Source: Burhinus oedicnemus (lineage: Eukaryota; Chordata; Aves; Charadriiformes; Burhinidae). Taken from it: a stretch of 64,000 bases of DNA. Position numbers and translations under genes: made by a program. The notes under the pieces were generated by a model. It had not been told where the DNA came from and made no database searches. It saw only the letters and a list, made by a program, of their open reading frames with translations. Positions 1-11,179 of the stretch are shown here, in pieces (position 1 is the first letter of the stretch; each line of letters begins with the position of its first letter). Location of the stretch: contig VFFE01009165.1 in the NCBI GenBank assembly GCA_008921705.1, forward strand, positions 793,891 through 857,890, read 5' to 3'.

Positions 1-3000
1 AAAGCGGTTCATAGGCGAAATACACAACTACATAATATAAGAATTGTGTGTGCATAAGAGGGTATGAACGCATCTTTAGAAAAAGGCAAGATTTGTAACA
101 AAATTTCTACTTGTTAGAAATGTAAAATAGAAATGTCTGATCTGACTATAACATTAACAGTGTCGAAAGCATTATGCATAGAGTTTTTATAGAAATAATA
201 ACAAAGGCAAAAGAAAGTTTATTTCTTCTTTCACAAGAATCTGGTATACCAACAAAATCTAAACAGCTCTAAGTAGATACAATTTACAACAAATATTAAC
301 CCATGTATATATGAAGAATTATCCAAAATACCATTCCACTTTCCTAGCATGTTCATATCTACATTGTTTCACACTCCAAGCACCTAGATTTCATAAGACA
401 TCATATGATTACACTACCCTCATCATTAGGTAGTGCTTACACTGCCTTACTTAGTCCCATACACTGTGTTCAACGCTGTCAGTTCCATTTGGTTCTTACC
501 TAGATTAAAGAACTACAATAATGTTTTCTGAATGGACTTTGAGGGAAGAAAGTCAGATTTCCTCAGATTATCACAATGTTTTCCTCTACACTGATGATTA
601 TTCGTAATGGCATTTTGATGTGAAGTCCTTTTGCATCACAAAGCCAAATAATTAATAAAGGGAAAAATGATGTAAAGTATTACTGAGATGAAGAGCTAGA
701 TGAACACTTCAAATTATTAAGATTGCTCTTAATAGTTTTATATTTACATTTAAATATATGCTTAGATAGATCTGGCATTACAAAACACATTCTGAATTGA
801 GATAAGCTGTGGCCATACAATCCTGCTGTTTTCTACTGAGTCTTCACACTGATTTAATGAGAAAGGACAGTTGTTAGGATTCTCCTAACAATGCTGTTAT
901 CTGTAAGGCTGCAGCTGCCTTGGCTGTGGTCATGTCTCCAGCTGCGAAGACACCAGCACAGAACCCACTGCGTGGTAAGTCTTTATGCACCCTCCAGTAC
1001 CATGCAGCCATATCTGAACTAACTTTAAAGTAGTTCCTTCGGTGCTAGTAACAGCCTAACCATGGTAACATGAAGCTCGATACAGCTGTGATGGCTGTGT
1101 AGTCAAGGGAGATAAATTATTCATTCAGGGATGTTATAATGCAGTGAGATGTGTTTCTCACATTCATAGAACTCATTCTCTAGTCTCCATATTATGATTT
1201 TCCTTTTCTGATATAAGTAAGTTTTAAAGAGTAAAAGCATGGGAACAACACATTTCTGTGAAAACATAATTAATTAAAATGATCAGCATCCTCAGAAAAG
1301 TAACTTGGTCAAAAGGTTTGGGAGTCAGCTAATTTGTAAGTTGAAAAAGATGTATTTTTACACTAGTTTGAATAAGATATAAGAAATTATGTGTAACTTT
1401 TGTCACAAGACTCTCCCATGCCCATAAAATATAATTTTTAATACATAAAAATGAAATATTATTTTAGTTGCTCGTATAGCACAGCTCCGTCCGATGGGTT
1501 AACATAGCTCTCAGAAACAGCCATGGTTGTCAGAAAGATGATGAAGAGCTGAGCCTTCCCAGTTATGGAGCTGCATCCAGCCCTGGTCCAGCTATCTAAA
1601 TGTTAGTTTCTCGTTCTGTATATTAAGTATTGTCTGTAACTCGGTTTTGACAGTATTGGTCTTCTCTACAGCACAACATGGCTTCAAATCTTTTGCCGCA
1701 TGGGACAGCTGACAATTTAACATGAAAAAAAAGAAAAAATTATAATAGGAGTCATGTCATTCTGCCTTCCTACGTCCCATCTGTCCCTGCACCTGGTAGG
1801 AGTAGTCAGTTGTTGTCTTTGGCGTGAACACCATGTGTTCTTTGCTGAACTGAAAATAAGTATTTCTGTAACAAAGCATAAATGCTGCTCATTGGAGATA
1901 TCCTTTCATCAATACAAAGCTTGCTTCATCTCCAAAATTTTGCAATCATCCTCTTTTCATTCAGCTTCCATCTTCCAAGTACTAACAGCATTGATGAAAC
2001 CATTTTGAGTTGGAACAAAAAGACCACTTTTTACTTTTCTTGCAAAAATCATAATCAGGCAACATGAAAGCTAGGAAGTTAACTTCCCAGTGAGGCTAAA
2101 ATTTGATACAGGTCAATGTCAGAGTTCTGACGGTATGCTTGGAAGTCCAAGCCCCTGACAAAAAGGGTTTGGGAAATGAGATTACTATGCTCTTTCTGTA
2201 AGCATCTCAAATATTTATGTATTTCATATCCTACAGAAAAGCTTAGTCACTGGGTTAGAGAACATTCAGAAATCCTCTCTTCATCTCTTCTGCTCCTGTT
2301 ATGCTTTTCAAGGAATAATTAAATAGCCACCAAGAGTAATAAGCTCTAGTTCACCTAAGAAAAACCTGGATTCAAGTTCTTCCTTCATACACTCGTTAAA
2401 ATTTACACATATTTACAATATTAACTTGGGAACTGAAATGAAGATCTCTGACCCTAGAGTGCATTCCTTGATTAGTAGATTAAAAAGCCAACCTCTCACT
2501 GGTCCCATGAATCTTTAATTATTCATATGCAGTTCAGAGCGGTTTTGGGGAATCAAAACTTTGCCCTAGCAAATTGTCTCTGTAATCACACTGAAGTATT
2601 GTGATTTAAGTAAACTATTGGGAAATGACGGCTACAGATGTAGCTCATCAGGCATATGAGATATTTAAATATAGCTTTTTCTATCCTAGACGAATAATCT
2701 AACCATTGGCCTTTGGGGGCAAACATGTTACCAGGTATTTCTTCCTGCACTACTTCATGGGAAATAAACAACCCTAAGTCAATCAAACTGTCTCAATCAC
2801 AAGTTCAAAGTACATTATCAGTATAAGGGGTTACCTAAAGAGCCTGCCTATAGAAAAGAGGACACGTTTTCAGAGATTGCTACTTGGCTTTAAGGATATT
2901 AGTAATGATACCACGTTTCTGTCCCAGAAAATAGTCTCCAAGGAACAAAAAAATGGAAAAAGATGTTTGCTTGGTAGTATAATTTTTTTTTCCCCTGAGA

Positions 3001-4850
3001 TTCTTGATTAGTGATATTAGAATTATAATTCAAAATTTTTGAACTTTTAGTGTTGTTTACAATATCAAAAAAAGATTCCATGTTTTCCATGTTTTTCATA
3101 ATGGTTTGACAGTTCAACTCAGCTGCCAGGATATTAATTTTACCGCAGGAAGAATGTGAATACACAGGTTCATTTCTAGTCACTCTGGATTTTTTGAGAG
3201 TATCTTTTCTTAAGACCTTAATAGCTTATGACCAACAATTGATACTGAAAGCAATTTTAGGTAAGCGGGCAGACAATAAATGGATGTTTCACAAATGTTA
3301 CAGAATCCTTAATGCATAAAATAAGTACATAAATACACATAATGTTTGATGCTATTTCCTGTTGTAGCAGATCTCATAGAATGTTACTGCTTTTTATAGA
3401 AAACTCTAGGTGGTAATATTTTTAAATAAGTAGGCAATCATCATTAATGCATTAAATAAGAAAAAAGAATCATTTAATAGCTATGTGGGCATAATTTGCA
3501 AATACATTCATATTTCATAATTGAGCCAACGTGAATTTTTCTACCATAGTTTCATAAAATAAATATATATTTAACTAAACTAGATGTAGTTCTTGCTTAT
3601 AAAACTATACTGTAAGTATTTTACATTGTTTTTATTCATAAATTTGTTTTTCTATTTATTGAGAACTTGTTTGTATTCCAAGGTAAACAAATATAAATTA
3701 TTTCCCTAAAATCTATAAAAACATAGGAAAAAGTTTCCAGCGTCTCCATTTAAAAATATAAACACAAAAACTGTTCAGACCCAAAGATTCAAATGTGTTA
3801 GGCACTGTAGACCAAGTCTTATTTCCAGAGAGTGAGATAATAGTATCTAGTTGTTTTGATTAAAGACTTACTGAGTGCTCCTATGTCTGTTAGTAATGGA
3901 ATCTTAAATTTGCATCTATACAGATATAATTTGATTGAAGTGCTTCTTCTGTATATATACACATACAGCCAAACTCTTTTTTCAATATTTTCTCTATTAA
4001 AGCAAACATCCTCATTTAGTTTTTAATTGCTTCTGGATTATGTTTAGCGTATTTTAAAGGAATGCTTTCAGCTTCACATTTGCCTGAAAAATATCATGCC
4101 TACTATTCTATTTTTACTAACCAGTAAAATATTTGTTCTGTTGGTTCATAAATTGCTTTTGAATATGATTGTAGTATTGTGATCTTGTTAAAATATCCGA
4201 AAAGGTACACTATATAGTGCATACTCTATTGTCTTGTAGATAGTTCATTTGCATTAATATCCTATGTTCTACAATATTGCCATCACTATCACATAGGATG
4301 CTTTTCTTTAAAATCAACAAGAAAGCAAAAACAAAGCTGAAATTGAAACCGGCAGCAGATACTCATGGGCAGAAGTTCAGGTTTGCCAAAGCATTTAACA
4401 CTTGTTCTCCTGAGAGCTCCACTTCTGAACCATGTTAACATTGTGAGAAATCTCAGCCCGAGGAAGGAGACAGGTAGGTTTGAGTGTATGTTCTTGTTCT
4501 TGTTCACATTCCCAAGCTAGAAAGGCAAAATCAGGGCAAAAGTAAAATATAACAAAACCGCCAACTTAAAAATTTATTTAGTAGGGATTTAAAAATAGGA
4601 CATGCTACTTAAAATATATTCTAAACCAAAGCTGACAAGAAGTCCACATCTGTTTGGAATCAAGTCATTAAAAAGTCCCCCTAAAACTAAGTGTATATTA
4701 ATCTAATTTGTTAAAATACAGTGAACAGCTTAATTCTACAATGAAATGTATTTCGTTCCTCCCTCCATCTCATTTTTCATTTACCACAAGTTGTTTGGCA
4801 CCCGTATGACACCACAAGTGTGAATTGACCTGACCCAAGTAATTTTTTCA
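1..4850. other. AT-rich unique sequence, no gene seen
   Basis: No open frame here has a recognisable domain or paired splice signals, and I saw no transposon ends. The stretch holds only short A/T runs (for example the A-rich run near 1724-1741) and a 7-bp inverted repeat around 2137-2152. It reads as ordinary intergenic or intronic DNA. Confidence 0.6.
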
Positions 4851-5064
4851 GGGTTATTTTAATGGATCCAAGTAACAGTGCAGTGCCACAGACTGTTGCA
4901 TTGGCACAACTGATGGAGTGGCTTGTGGAGGTAAGGTGGTGGGATGAAGGGAGGGACCTGTTGGTGTGGTAAGGAAGTGCAAGAACTCTTGAAGGTAATA
5001 TTGCTGCTCAGTTCCCATGGGGAACTTCAGACTTACAGAAGAATGGGCTGCTGGGTCCACCCAG

Positions 5065-5077
5065 AAAAAAAAAAAAA
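5065..5077 (+). repeat. A13 homopolymer
   Basis: Uninterrupted run of 13 A followed by GAGGG, at the left side of the GC-richer patch 5000-5700. It could be the poly(A) tail of an old insertion, but no recognisable element precedes it. Confidence 0.8.
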
Positions 5078-5170
5078 GAGGGTTTCAGCAATTCAGTAGA
5101 TTGATACATCTTAAAATGTCATGTGTTCTGGGATCTGTATCCCAGAAAGTAGTCTTGATGGTACATTACC

Positions 5171-5193
5171 GGGGGATGGGGGAGGTGGGAGGG
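5171..5193 (+). other. G-quadruplex motif, plus strand
   Basis: Four G-runs (5171-5175, 5178-5182, 5187-5189, 5191-5193) are separated by loops of 2, 4 and 1 bases. This satisfies the usual G3+N1-7 rule. It lies about 50 bp upstream of a decayed CR1 tail. Folding is inferred from the rule only. Confidence 0.5.
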
Positions 5194-5240
5194 AAACCGT
5201 TGGGCCTCTGGCTGCCACAGACACTGTGATTGCACAGCAT

Positions 5241-5360
5241 CATCCTTGGAAATTTCCAAAGCTGGAGGAGTCCTGAACCACCCGAATGTGATTTCAAAAT
5301 TATCCTTGCTCTGAGCAGGAGCCTAACCTCTTTTTAATGCTGCTACAACCTCTGGCTTCT
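5241..5360 (+). mobile_element. decayed CR1 LINE 3' end (probable)
   Basis: The stretch contains the degraded landmarks of a CR1 3' tail in the right order: a 'TCCTTGGAAATTTCCAAAGC' block, then 'TGCTCTGAGCAGGAGCCTAACC', which resembles the usual 'CTGAGCAGGGGGTTGGAC', then 'ACCTCTGGCTTCTT', which resembles 'ACCTCCAGAGGTCCCTTCC'. No clean terminal octamer repeat survives. It is much older than the copies at 23.4 and 63.4 kb. I recognised it by eye and ran no alignment. Confidence 0.4.
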
Positions 5361-5691
5361 TATCTGCAGCTGATGAATCCTCTCCATAACCTTGTTCTGT
5401 AGCTGGGAAAACTCAGCTTCATGTTGCATGTAGACTGAGGCTGAATTTTTGAGTACTTCTGTTCCTAAATAAATTCAGGAAAAACCTGGCAATTGCTAAC
5501 ATTTCCTTTAACTTACGCAATCCCTGCTGACTCTCACATGGGCATAGCCAATTTGTAGAAAAGGCCCAGTACAAAGCCATTTGGTCCTTGCTTGGCTCTT
5601 TGGGTGTTTGAATAGCAGGTAGAGCATTTATCTGGGGGCGGTAATTGCAGTGCCTGCGCACCATTATACCTTCGCACTGCCCTTTTATAGA

Positions 5692-5699
5692 TCAGTTTC
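5692..5699 (-). promoter_or_regulatory. TATA-box-like element, minus strand
   Basis: Read on the minus strand this is TATAAAAG followed by GGC, a good match to TATAWAAG. Just downstream on that strand lie a TGCGCA core (about 5656) and a CCGCCCCC GC-box-like run (5634-5641). An ATG at 5664 opens an 81-codon frame ending at 5419, but it sits only about 35 bp past the TATA, too close for a normal leader. It may be a relic LTR promoter or chance. Confidence 0.2.
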
Positions 5700-7020
5700 A
5701 AGGGAAAACGCCCACCATCTCCAATTCCAAACCAGGTTTATCTAGTTAGCTTTGCAGCTACAATAGTAGAGATATGCGACTGTATTATGTGTTAGCTAAA
5801 AACTACTGCTTTGCAGCTTACTCACACAGCATGGCATTTGTTTTTACTAATCCACTAAGGCACGATGACTCAGCAGGAAACAGATTTTGTGGTTAAGGTA
5901 TTCATGGTGAGGATGGTAGGCAGAGGACTTAAGTCAAAGGAATTTTCTGTATCAGAACCTATAAGCCTTTGTTTCAAGTACACAGGCAATTCTGAAAAAT
6001 ACAAGTCTTTGAGACTATGTCAGTCTCATTGTACATTATGCAAAATACTTCATTATAAATTGAGTATATTTAGAAAACAACCTATATAAATCCTTAAAAG
6101 GAATATTTTCATCCTACTGCTCACTAAAGGTCTTGTTTGGAAAGAGTAAAAGGTTGACTAAAGTATTCTTTCAGCTCGAAGTTTCTCCTTGCTCTTGGAA
6201 GTCAAAGCAAATGTCAATGAAATATTTAAAACACTTTGATGAGAAAGACCCAGGCTGTAACCACGGATCAAGGAAGATTTTGAATATTTACATCATATAG
6301 CTCCTTATGTTCATATCTGAGCTGTCCTAAAATACATCCCTAAAATTCCAAGACCCTCAGAATAAACCTAAACTCTGACTTCTATCAGCAGCTGCCTCCT
6401 GTTTCACCTCAAAGCAACAAGGAATTCAGAGGCTGCAGAAGAGGCCAGAATTTATTCTTCTTGTCTAAAATGCCCATTTCTTTCAGTATAAAAGAAAAAG
6501 TAAATGAAATGCCACCTTGTTACATCTTCTGTCTGCTACCAATATCTGCGTAGGATGCCCATAAATCAGCCTACAGTGCATTTAGGCATCAGTCACAAGT
6601 ATCCACTTTATGTCCTGTGAGCCACTGCAGTCCTCTAGGAAATACCCTCAATCACACATTTACAGAGCACATAGAGTGTAGCTATCAGACTGTAAAGGAA
6701 ATAACAAAAATTGCAACTATTTTGAATCTTTACCGTCAAGAAGTTACGTGACTCTGTTTATGGGAGAGTAGGAAATAGGAGCTTTCTCAATATTCCTCTT
6801 ATCCAGAGTCTCACATATTTGTGATACACTGGGTGGCATTTCTGCTGTGAAACTCCCTCAGACAAGCTATATTGCAGCTGTAAATTCTAGATCTAGCACA
6901 CAACATTGGGAAACATTCCCGAGCAGATGGTTTCATTCAATAAAACATCAAAGTACCATAGTAAATAATGCTGTTGAATTTTTTACCAGTTATTTTGCAG
7001 TGCCACATTAAACATTTCCA
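5700..7020. other. unique AT-rich sequence, nothing recognised
   Basis: No repeat ends, RNA genes or convincing splice-bounded frames were seen. The frames present are short and show no family features. Confidence 0.55.
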
Positions 7021-7500
7021 AAGGCAGCTGAAAGTGAAAGGGACAGGAACATTTGGCAGTGAACAGACTGCCATAGGGCTGATTTGACTGGTGATGTTAA
7101 GACCAGGGAAGGAAATGAGTGTCTGAGTGGCACCTTCGGGCTGGTCTTTGACTTCTAAAGAGCAGAGAGGACTGGGCAGTTACAGGTCATCTGTTCTTTC
7201 CTCCCTCTTCCCCACTGTGAAGAAGTTTGGTTCCCCCTGCCCCCATCCCACCCTGTTGGCCTCTGTTTTTGTCCCTGTGTTTGGGGAAGAGAGACTTTGG
7301 TTGGGGTTTGCTCACCCTACTTGGGTATCTCCTCACTTTTGAGACAGCAGGTTCTAATAGCATGCCCACAGGCAGTAGTAGAAGAAAGTTTTCTCCAAAA
7401 TCAGTCAAATTCTGCAGATCAGAACAAAATGTCACCAAAGTGGCGAGAGACTGTGGAATTAGATGGCCTTTCCCATATATCATAGGCTTCATATACTAAA
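7020..7500. other. GC-richer patch with overlapping short frames
   Basis: Base composition rises against the flanks, and three short frames (7127-7342 plus, 7227-7499 plus, 7187-7492 minus) overlap. None has a recognisable motif. The shared absence of stops is explained by the C- and G-rich core, which includes the quadruplex motif at 7233-7253. I do not call a gene. Confidence 0.4.
7233..7253 (-). other. G-quadruplex motif, minus strand
   Basis: C-runs at 7233-7237, 7240-7244, 7247-7249 and 7251-7253 have spacers of 2, 2 and 1 bases. On the minus strand this gives four G-runs with very short loops, which usually favours a stable parallel quadruplex. Inferred from the rule only. Confidence 0.55.
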
Positions 7501-8039
7501 AATAGAATAGATACCAGCACTTTGAGAATATACTGTATGTAAGGACAAGGGCAGGAACAGAACAGAATTACCTAGCCAGCCAGGCAAGCGATATGCAGGC
7601 TTCAGTGTCCTGCTACTGAAGTCAAAGGGCCAGAAACAGTTCATTGCAATAGCCCTCAGGGAAATTCTAAAGAGAAAAAATATTAAAATCTGTGTTTGAT
7701 TTGTAGTATCCTGCTATTGAAAGAAAAGAACGGCTTAGAATGATCACAGGTTTCAAATCATTCTGTGAAGTAAAGATTAGTATATATTTGTACATAAGAA
7801 TATCTCTTCTTTATATTCTTTGCAATGAACAGAGTACTGCATGGATTAAACTTGCAAGCAATTTAGCACTCATAAGACTTCAATCCCAAATCAGCTAATG
7901 CAAAATGTAGTGTCACTCCCTTGGAATTTCCTGAAGGAGATTTGAAACGTAGAACATCTTCCCATTAATATACAAATTGAAGGCAGTATTCTTTTTTTTC
8001 CCCTCTGTCCTTTGTCTCAAGGCAGAGAAAAAAATCTAG

Positions 8040-8510
8040 TCAGGTGCCAACACAATCTAGCACTTCTGCAGCAGCGTTCACAGCTCTATCTAACATCGCA
8101 CCCATGACTGTCATTTTTTTCGCTATCGTCTCCAAAAAGCAAAATTTAAGTGCAGCCTGTGCCACAGCACCCCCATCTCTGCCTGAGCTGGTTCCGAGCA
8201 GTTCCTGTGCTGGATGTGAATTCTCGTTATGCAATGGGATCAAACGTGGGTCGAATCACTGCTTTTTACAGAACAGCCTGTGTGCGCGCCAAAGCAAAAG
8301 GCAAACCTAGGTCAAAAGCAGAGATAATGTCTGTTACTCTGCTACATGGCAGGGAACTCCCTAAAGCTCGGGACACCAAGTGGCCTGGAAGCTGTAGCTC
8401 TACAGCAATGCAGTTTGCCTGCTTTCCCTCTCATCAGACCTCTAATGGGCTACAGATACAGAACTATGATAAGCAGAACAACAACAGGAATAGAGCAAGC
8501 AAATGAAGGA
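8040..8510. other. CpG-bearing segment with frames on both strands
   Basis: About 11 CpGs fall between 8080 and 8375, far denser than the surrounding desert. Two plus-strand frames (8044-8310, 88 codons; 8150-8506, 118 codons) and one minus-strand frame (8040-8243, 67 codons) overlap. The minus frame reads plausibly near its end (AMLDRAVNAAAEVLDCVGT), but I recognise no family and see no clear splice sites. It could be a conserved noncoding element, an exon or a retrocopy fragment. Confidence 0.3.
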
Positions 8511-8586
8511 GAAGCATAAAAGTGAATTTAAAAAGATGAAAACAATATTTTATACATATGCATTTTGGCTGGATCTCTCCCAGAAC

Positions 8587-8607
8587 AAAAAAAAAAAAAA
8601 GAGAGAG
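8587..8607 (+). repeat. A14 followed by (GA)n
   Basis: Fourteen A residues run straight into GAGAGAG. Simple low-complexity tract. Confidence 0.8.
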
Positions 8608-8609
8608 AA

Positions 8610-11150
8610 CTAGGTATAAACAGAACTTTTTTCTTCCTTAGTCATGACACATTTTAATGAGATTTGAAATGAGCACAGGAAGACAGAGCAAGATAACAAG
8701 GTTATCTCCAACTCTAAATCTTCGCACTATTTATGATGTTAAATTTGCAGGCTATGCTGCTCACTTATATTTCCATAAAGTAGCATAATAAAAGAAAAAG
8801 AACGACTAGATGGTAGCAATTTTTCCTCTGAACTGTCCCTTCTGAAAAAATATATGCAGTCCTGCGGGTTCTGGTATTCTTTTTACCTCTGCACATAATC
8901 TCCCTTTCGTATTTTATCCTTTCTTTGTGCAAAGATAAAGAGAATAAATGTACATCCAGACTCCTGCTCCCCTAAGTGGTATGACTCATTCACACAAGCA
9001 TCTGTACCCCTTAAGGGACTGTCACTGCCTTTTCCTCTTAATTCATTAATTTTACTTTTCTGTTATACTGAAGAATTGCTAATAAAGTCACTTTTCTCAA
9101 TTGATATTCGATCTCCTCGGTGCCCCTGCAGGCACCTCTTCCTTTCCAGGACTAAAAATACAATGTGTTGAACTCTTCCCACAGATGCTCTGACAGACAT
9201 GTATATCTTCACTCCATCTTCTTGAAATATCCTCTGTTTGGTAGACTGCAAACAGGGACTCATGGCAGGCAGCAGTGTCTGCAACAGTAAGAAGTTTTAA
9301 ATATTTCCCACTACCATCCAACGTACACCTGATCCTGTCATAGTACAGCTACACACTGGCTAGCCACTTTCTAAGGAAATTTTTCCGTAAAGCTCTTAGT
9401 TGTAGTTACAATGTAAAATCTCATGGCTTCCTTTGACTTTGGATACCTTTCCTCAGTGTTCCTGAATTAATTATAGGAGTGACCTTTAAACCATGACAAA
9501 CTAGAAAAACTTATTTAACCAATTTGGTGATAGCATCAACATATTTAAAAATAAAGAAAAAAAGAAGGAATGCATACAAAGGAGAGCATCCCCTTTTTCA
9601 AGATGTTTTCTTTCTCTGCCACTCTTTAAAAGACATTAACAATTAGGTCTTCTTCTGGTCTTTTAATGTGGGGTTGAATAAGTTAACAGCAGAAGAATAT
9701 GGAGTCCATCTCTTTTGAGGAAAGCTGGTATATTGTCCCAGTTTACACTGGTATAAGTTGATATTCCTAAATCTTTTCCTTCTTTATGAGAAATGTTAGC
9801 ATTTGTACAGGAGAGGAACAAGATAACTAACACAGATATTAGTTGATTTAACACTAAGTGGAGCTTGCAATCAATAATGGGTGATGTATTTCAGGAGCTC
9901 CCTTAGCACTTTCAGGAGAGGTGTCATGTTAGATAGTATTATATTACTCAAAAAATGACATAGGTAATGGTAAGATTAATTGGAAATATGAGTGCTCTTA
10001 TCTCTGTTGAATGGGAAACATCTTATTTGCCTCACCAGTCTTTGATCAGATTCTCAGATCATATAGTATGTCTGTGTTTGCAGAGACTAATAGGACAGCA
10101 TAAAAGCAAGTAAAAGTCCATATTTTAAGTAGCTTCTTTGGTGTTTCTGACACTTATGAAACAAAAGGAGTACTAACTATTGCTAATCTTGTCATTTCAA
10201 AGAGAAATAGCCAGTTTTTCTCATATATTACTCACCTCGATTAATCCAGAGAGTAGTGCAGTGTGCAGTGATTCTTTCCTATTTAAAGTCATTTAAAGGT
10301 TTAAATAACTAAATGTTCAGAAACTACACATATAAATCCATGAACCATTGCAGCACAACTTTAAAATACCACTTTCTTTGAAATCACTGTTTTCATTAAA
10401 AGCAAGGCTATAAGCTACTTACTAAATGTTATGGGTATGAAAAAATGTAAGCTGTGCTAATGGGATGTATCTGATTAATGAAAACTAGGCGAATGTAGAG
10501 TAATAGCTCTGAGACTGTTAAGTGGCTGTGCGTGTCAGTGAAATATAAGGTCTGACACCCTTTTAAATCTCAAGAGATAAAAAAAGAGAGCAAGGATTAG
10601 GGAGATTTGTTCAACACAGTAGAAGTATGTTTTGGTGAACTCATATTGAATCCTTTTTTCTCCATTGTGTAACAAGTGCACAGGAGTGTCCTAAACTCAA
10701 GCTGGACCAAGAAAATTGCCTGATGTTTTCTGAACTTTGGTACCAGTATTCCCTCTGGACCTCTATATGTAATACTGCCCCAAAAGGACATCCCAGCTGG
10801 AACCTCTAAGACTGAAGTGAAATGCCAGTTCTATTTGCCAAGAGTGTACCAGCCTTGTCCATATTTTGAGGTCTATGCTCCTCTAAAGCGGCCTTAGACT
10901 GAAGGTATATTTGGTATGTAGTCATATGGTCAGACTGAGGATCTGCAGATGAGTTCACCAGGGTGAATGCTTTCATCCAGCTATTTGCATCGTCTTTGAA
11001 GGAGCAGATACTGTTTCCATGTTCTTAACATCAGAACCAAAATTATTGTGTCCGCACAGAATACAGGCTCATTAGCATGCAATGTCCATGTCCATCCTCA
11101 ACATATTTGGTATCTCTTTTCCTCAGCTAAAGCAGTAAGGCCAGTCAGGG
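8610..11150. other. unique sequence, no confident gene
   Basis: No repeats were recognised. The only exon-like item is a 43-nt minus-strand segment at 10236-10278, discussed in the findings. Open frames at 9063-9321 (minus) and 10597-10791 (minus) lack motifs. Confidence 0.5.
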
Positions 11151-11179
11151 CCTGCTCAGTAATTACCTTACTGAGCAGG
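11151..11179. repeat. perfect 12-bp inverted repeat (hairpin)
   Basis: Left arm CCTGCTCAGTAA at 11151-11162 and right arm TTACTGAGCAGG at 11168-11179 are exact reverse complements around a 5-base TTACC loop. As RNA from either strand this would form a compact stem-loop. No T-run follows, and nothing suggests a tRNA or a known microRNA. Confidence 0.85.

Noticed and set aside
4854..5229. Frames on both strands beside an A13 run, possibly a processed pseudogene with a poly(A) tail
   Set aside because: No parent gene recognised, the A-run is not at the end of a continuous frame, and both peptides look like chance reading of G/C-rich DNA.
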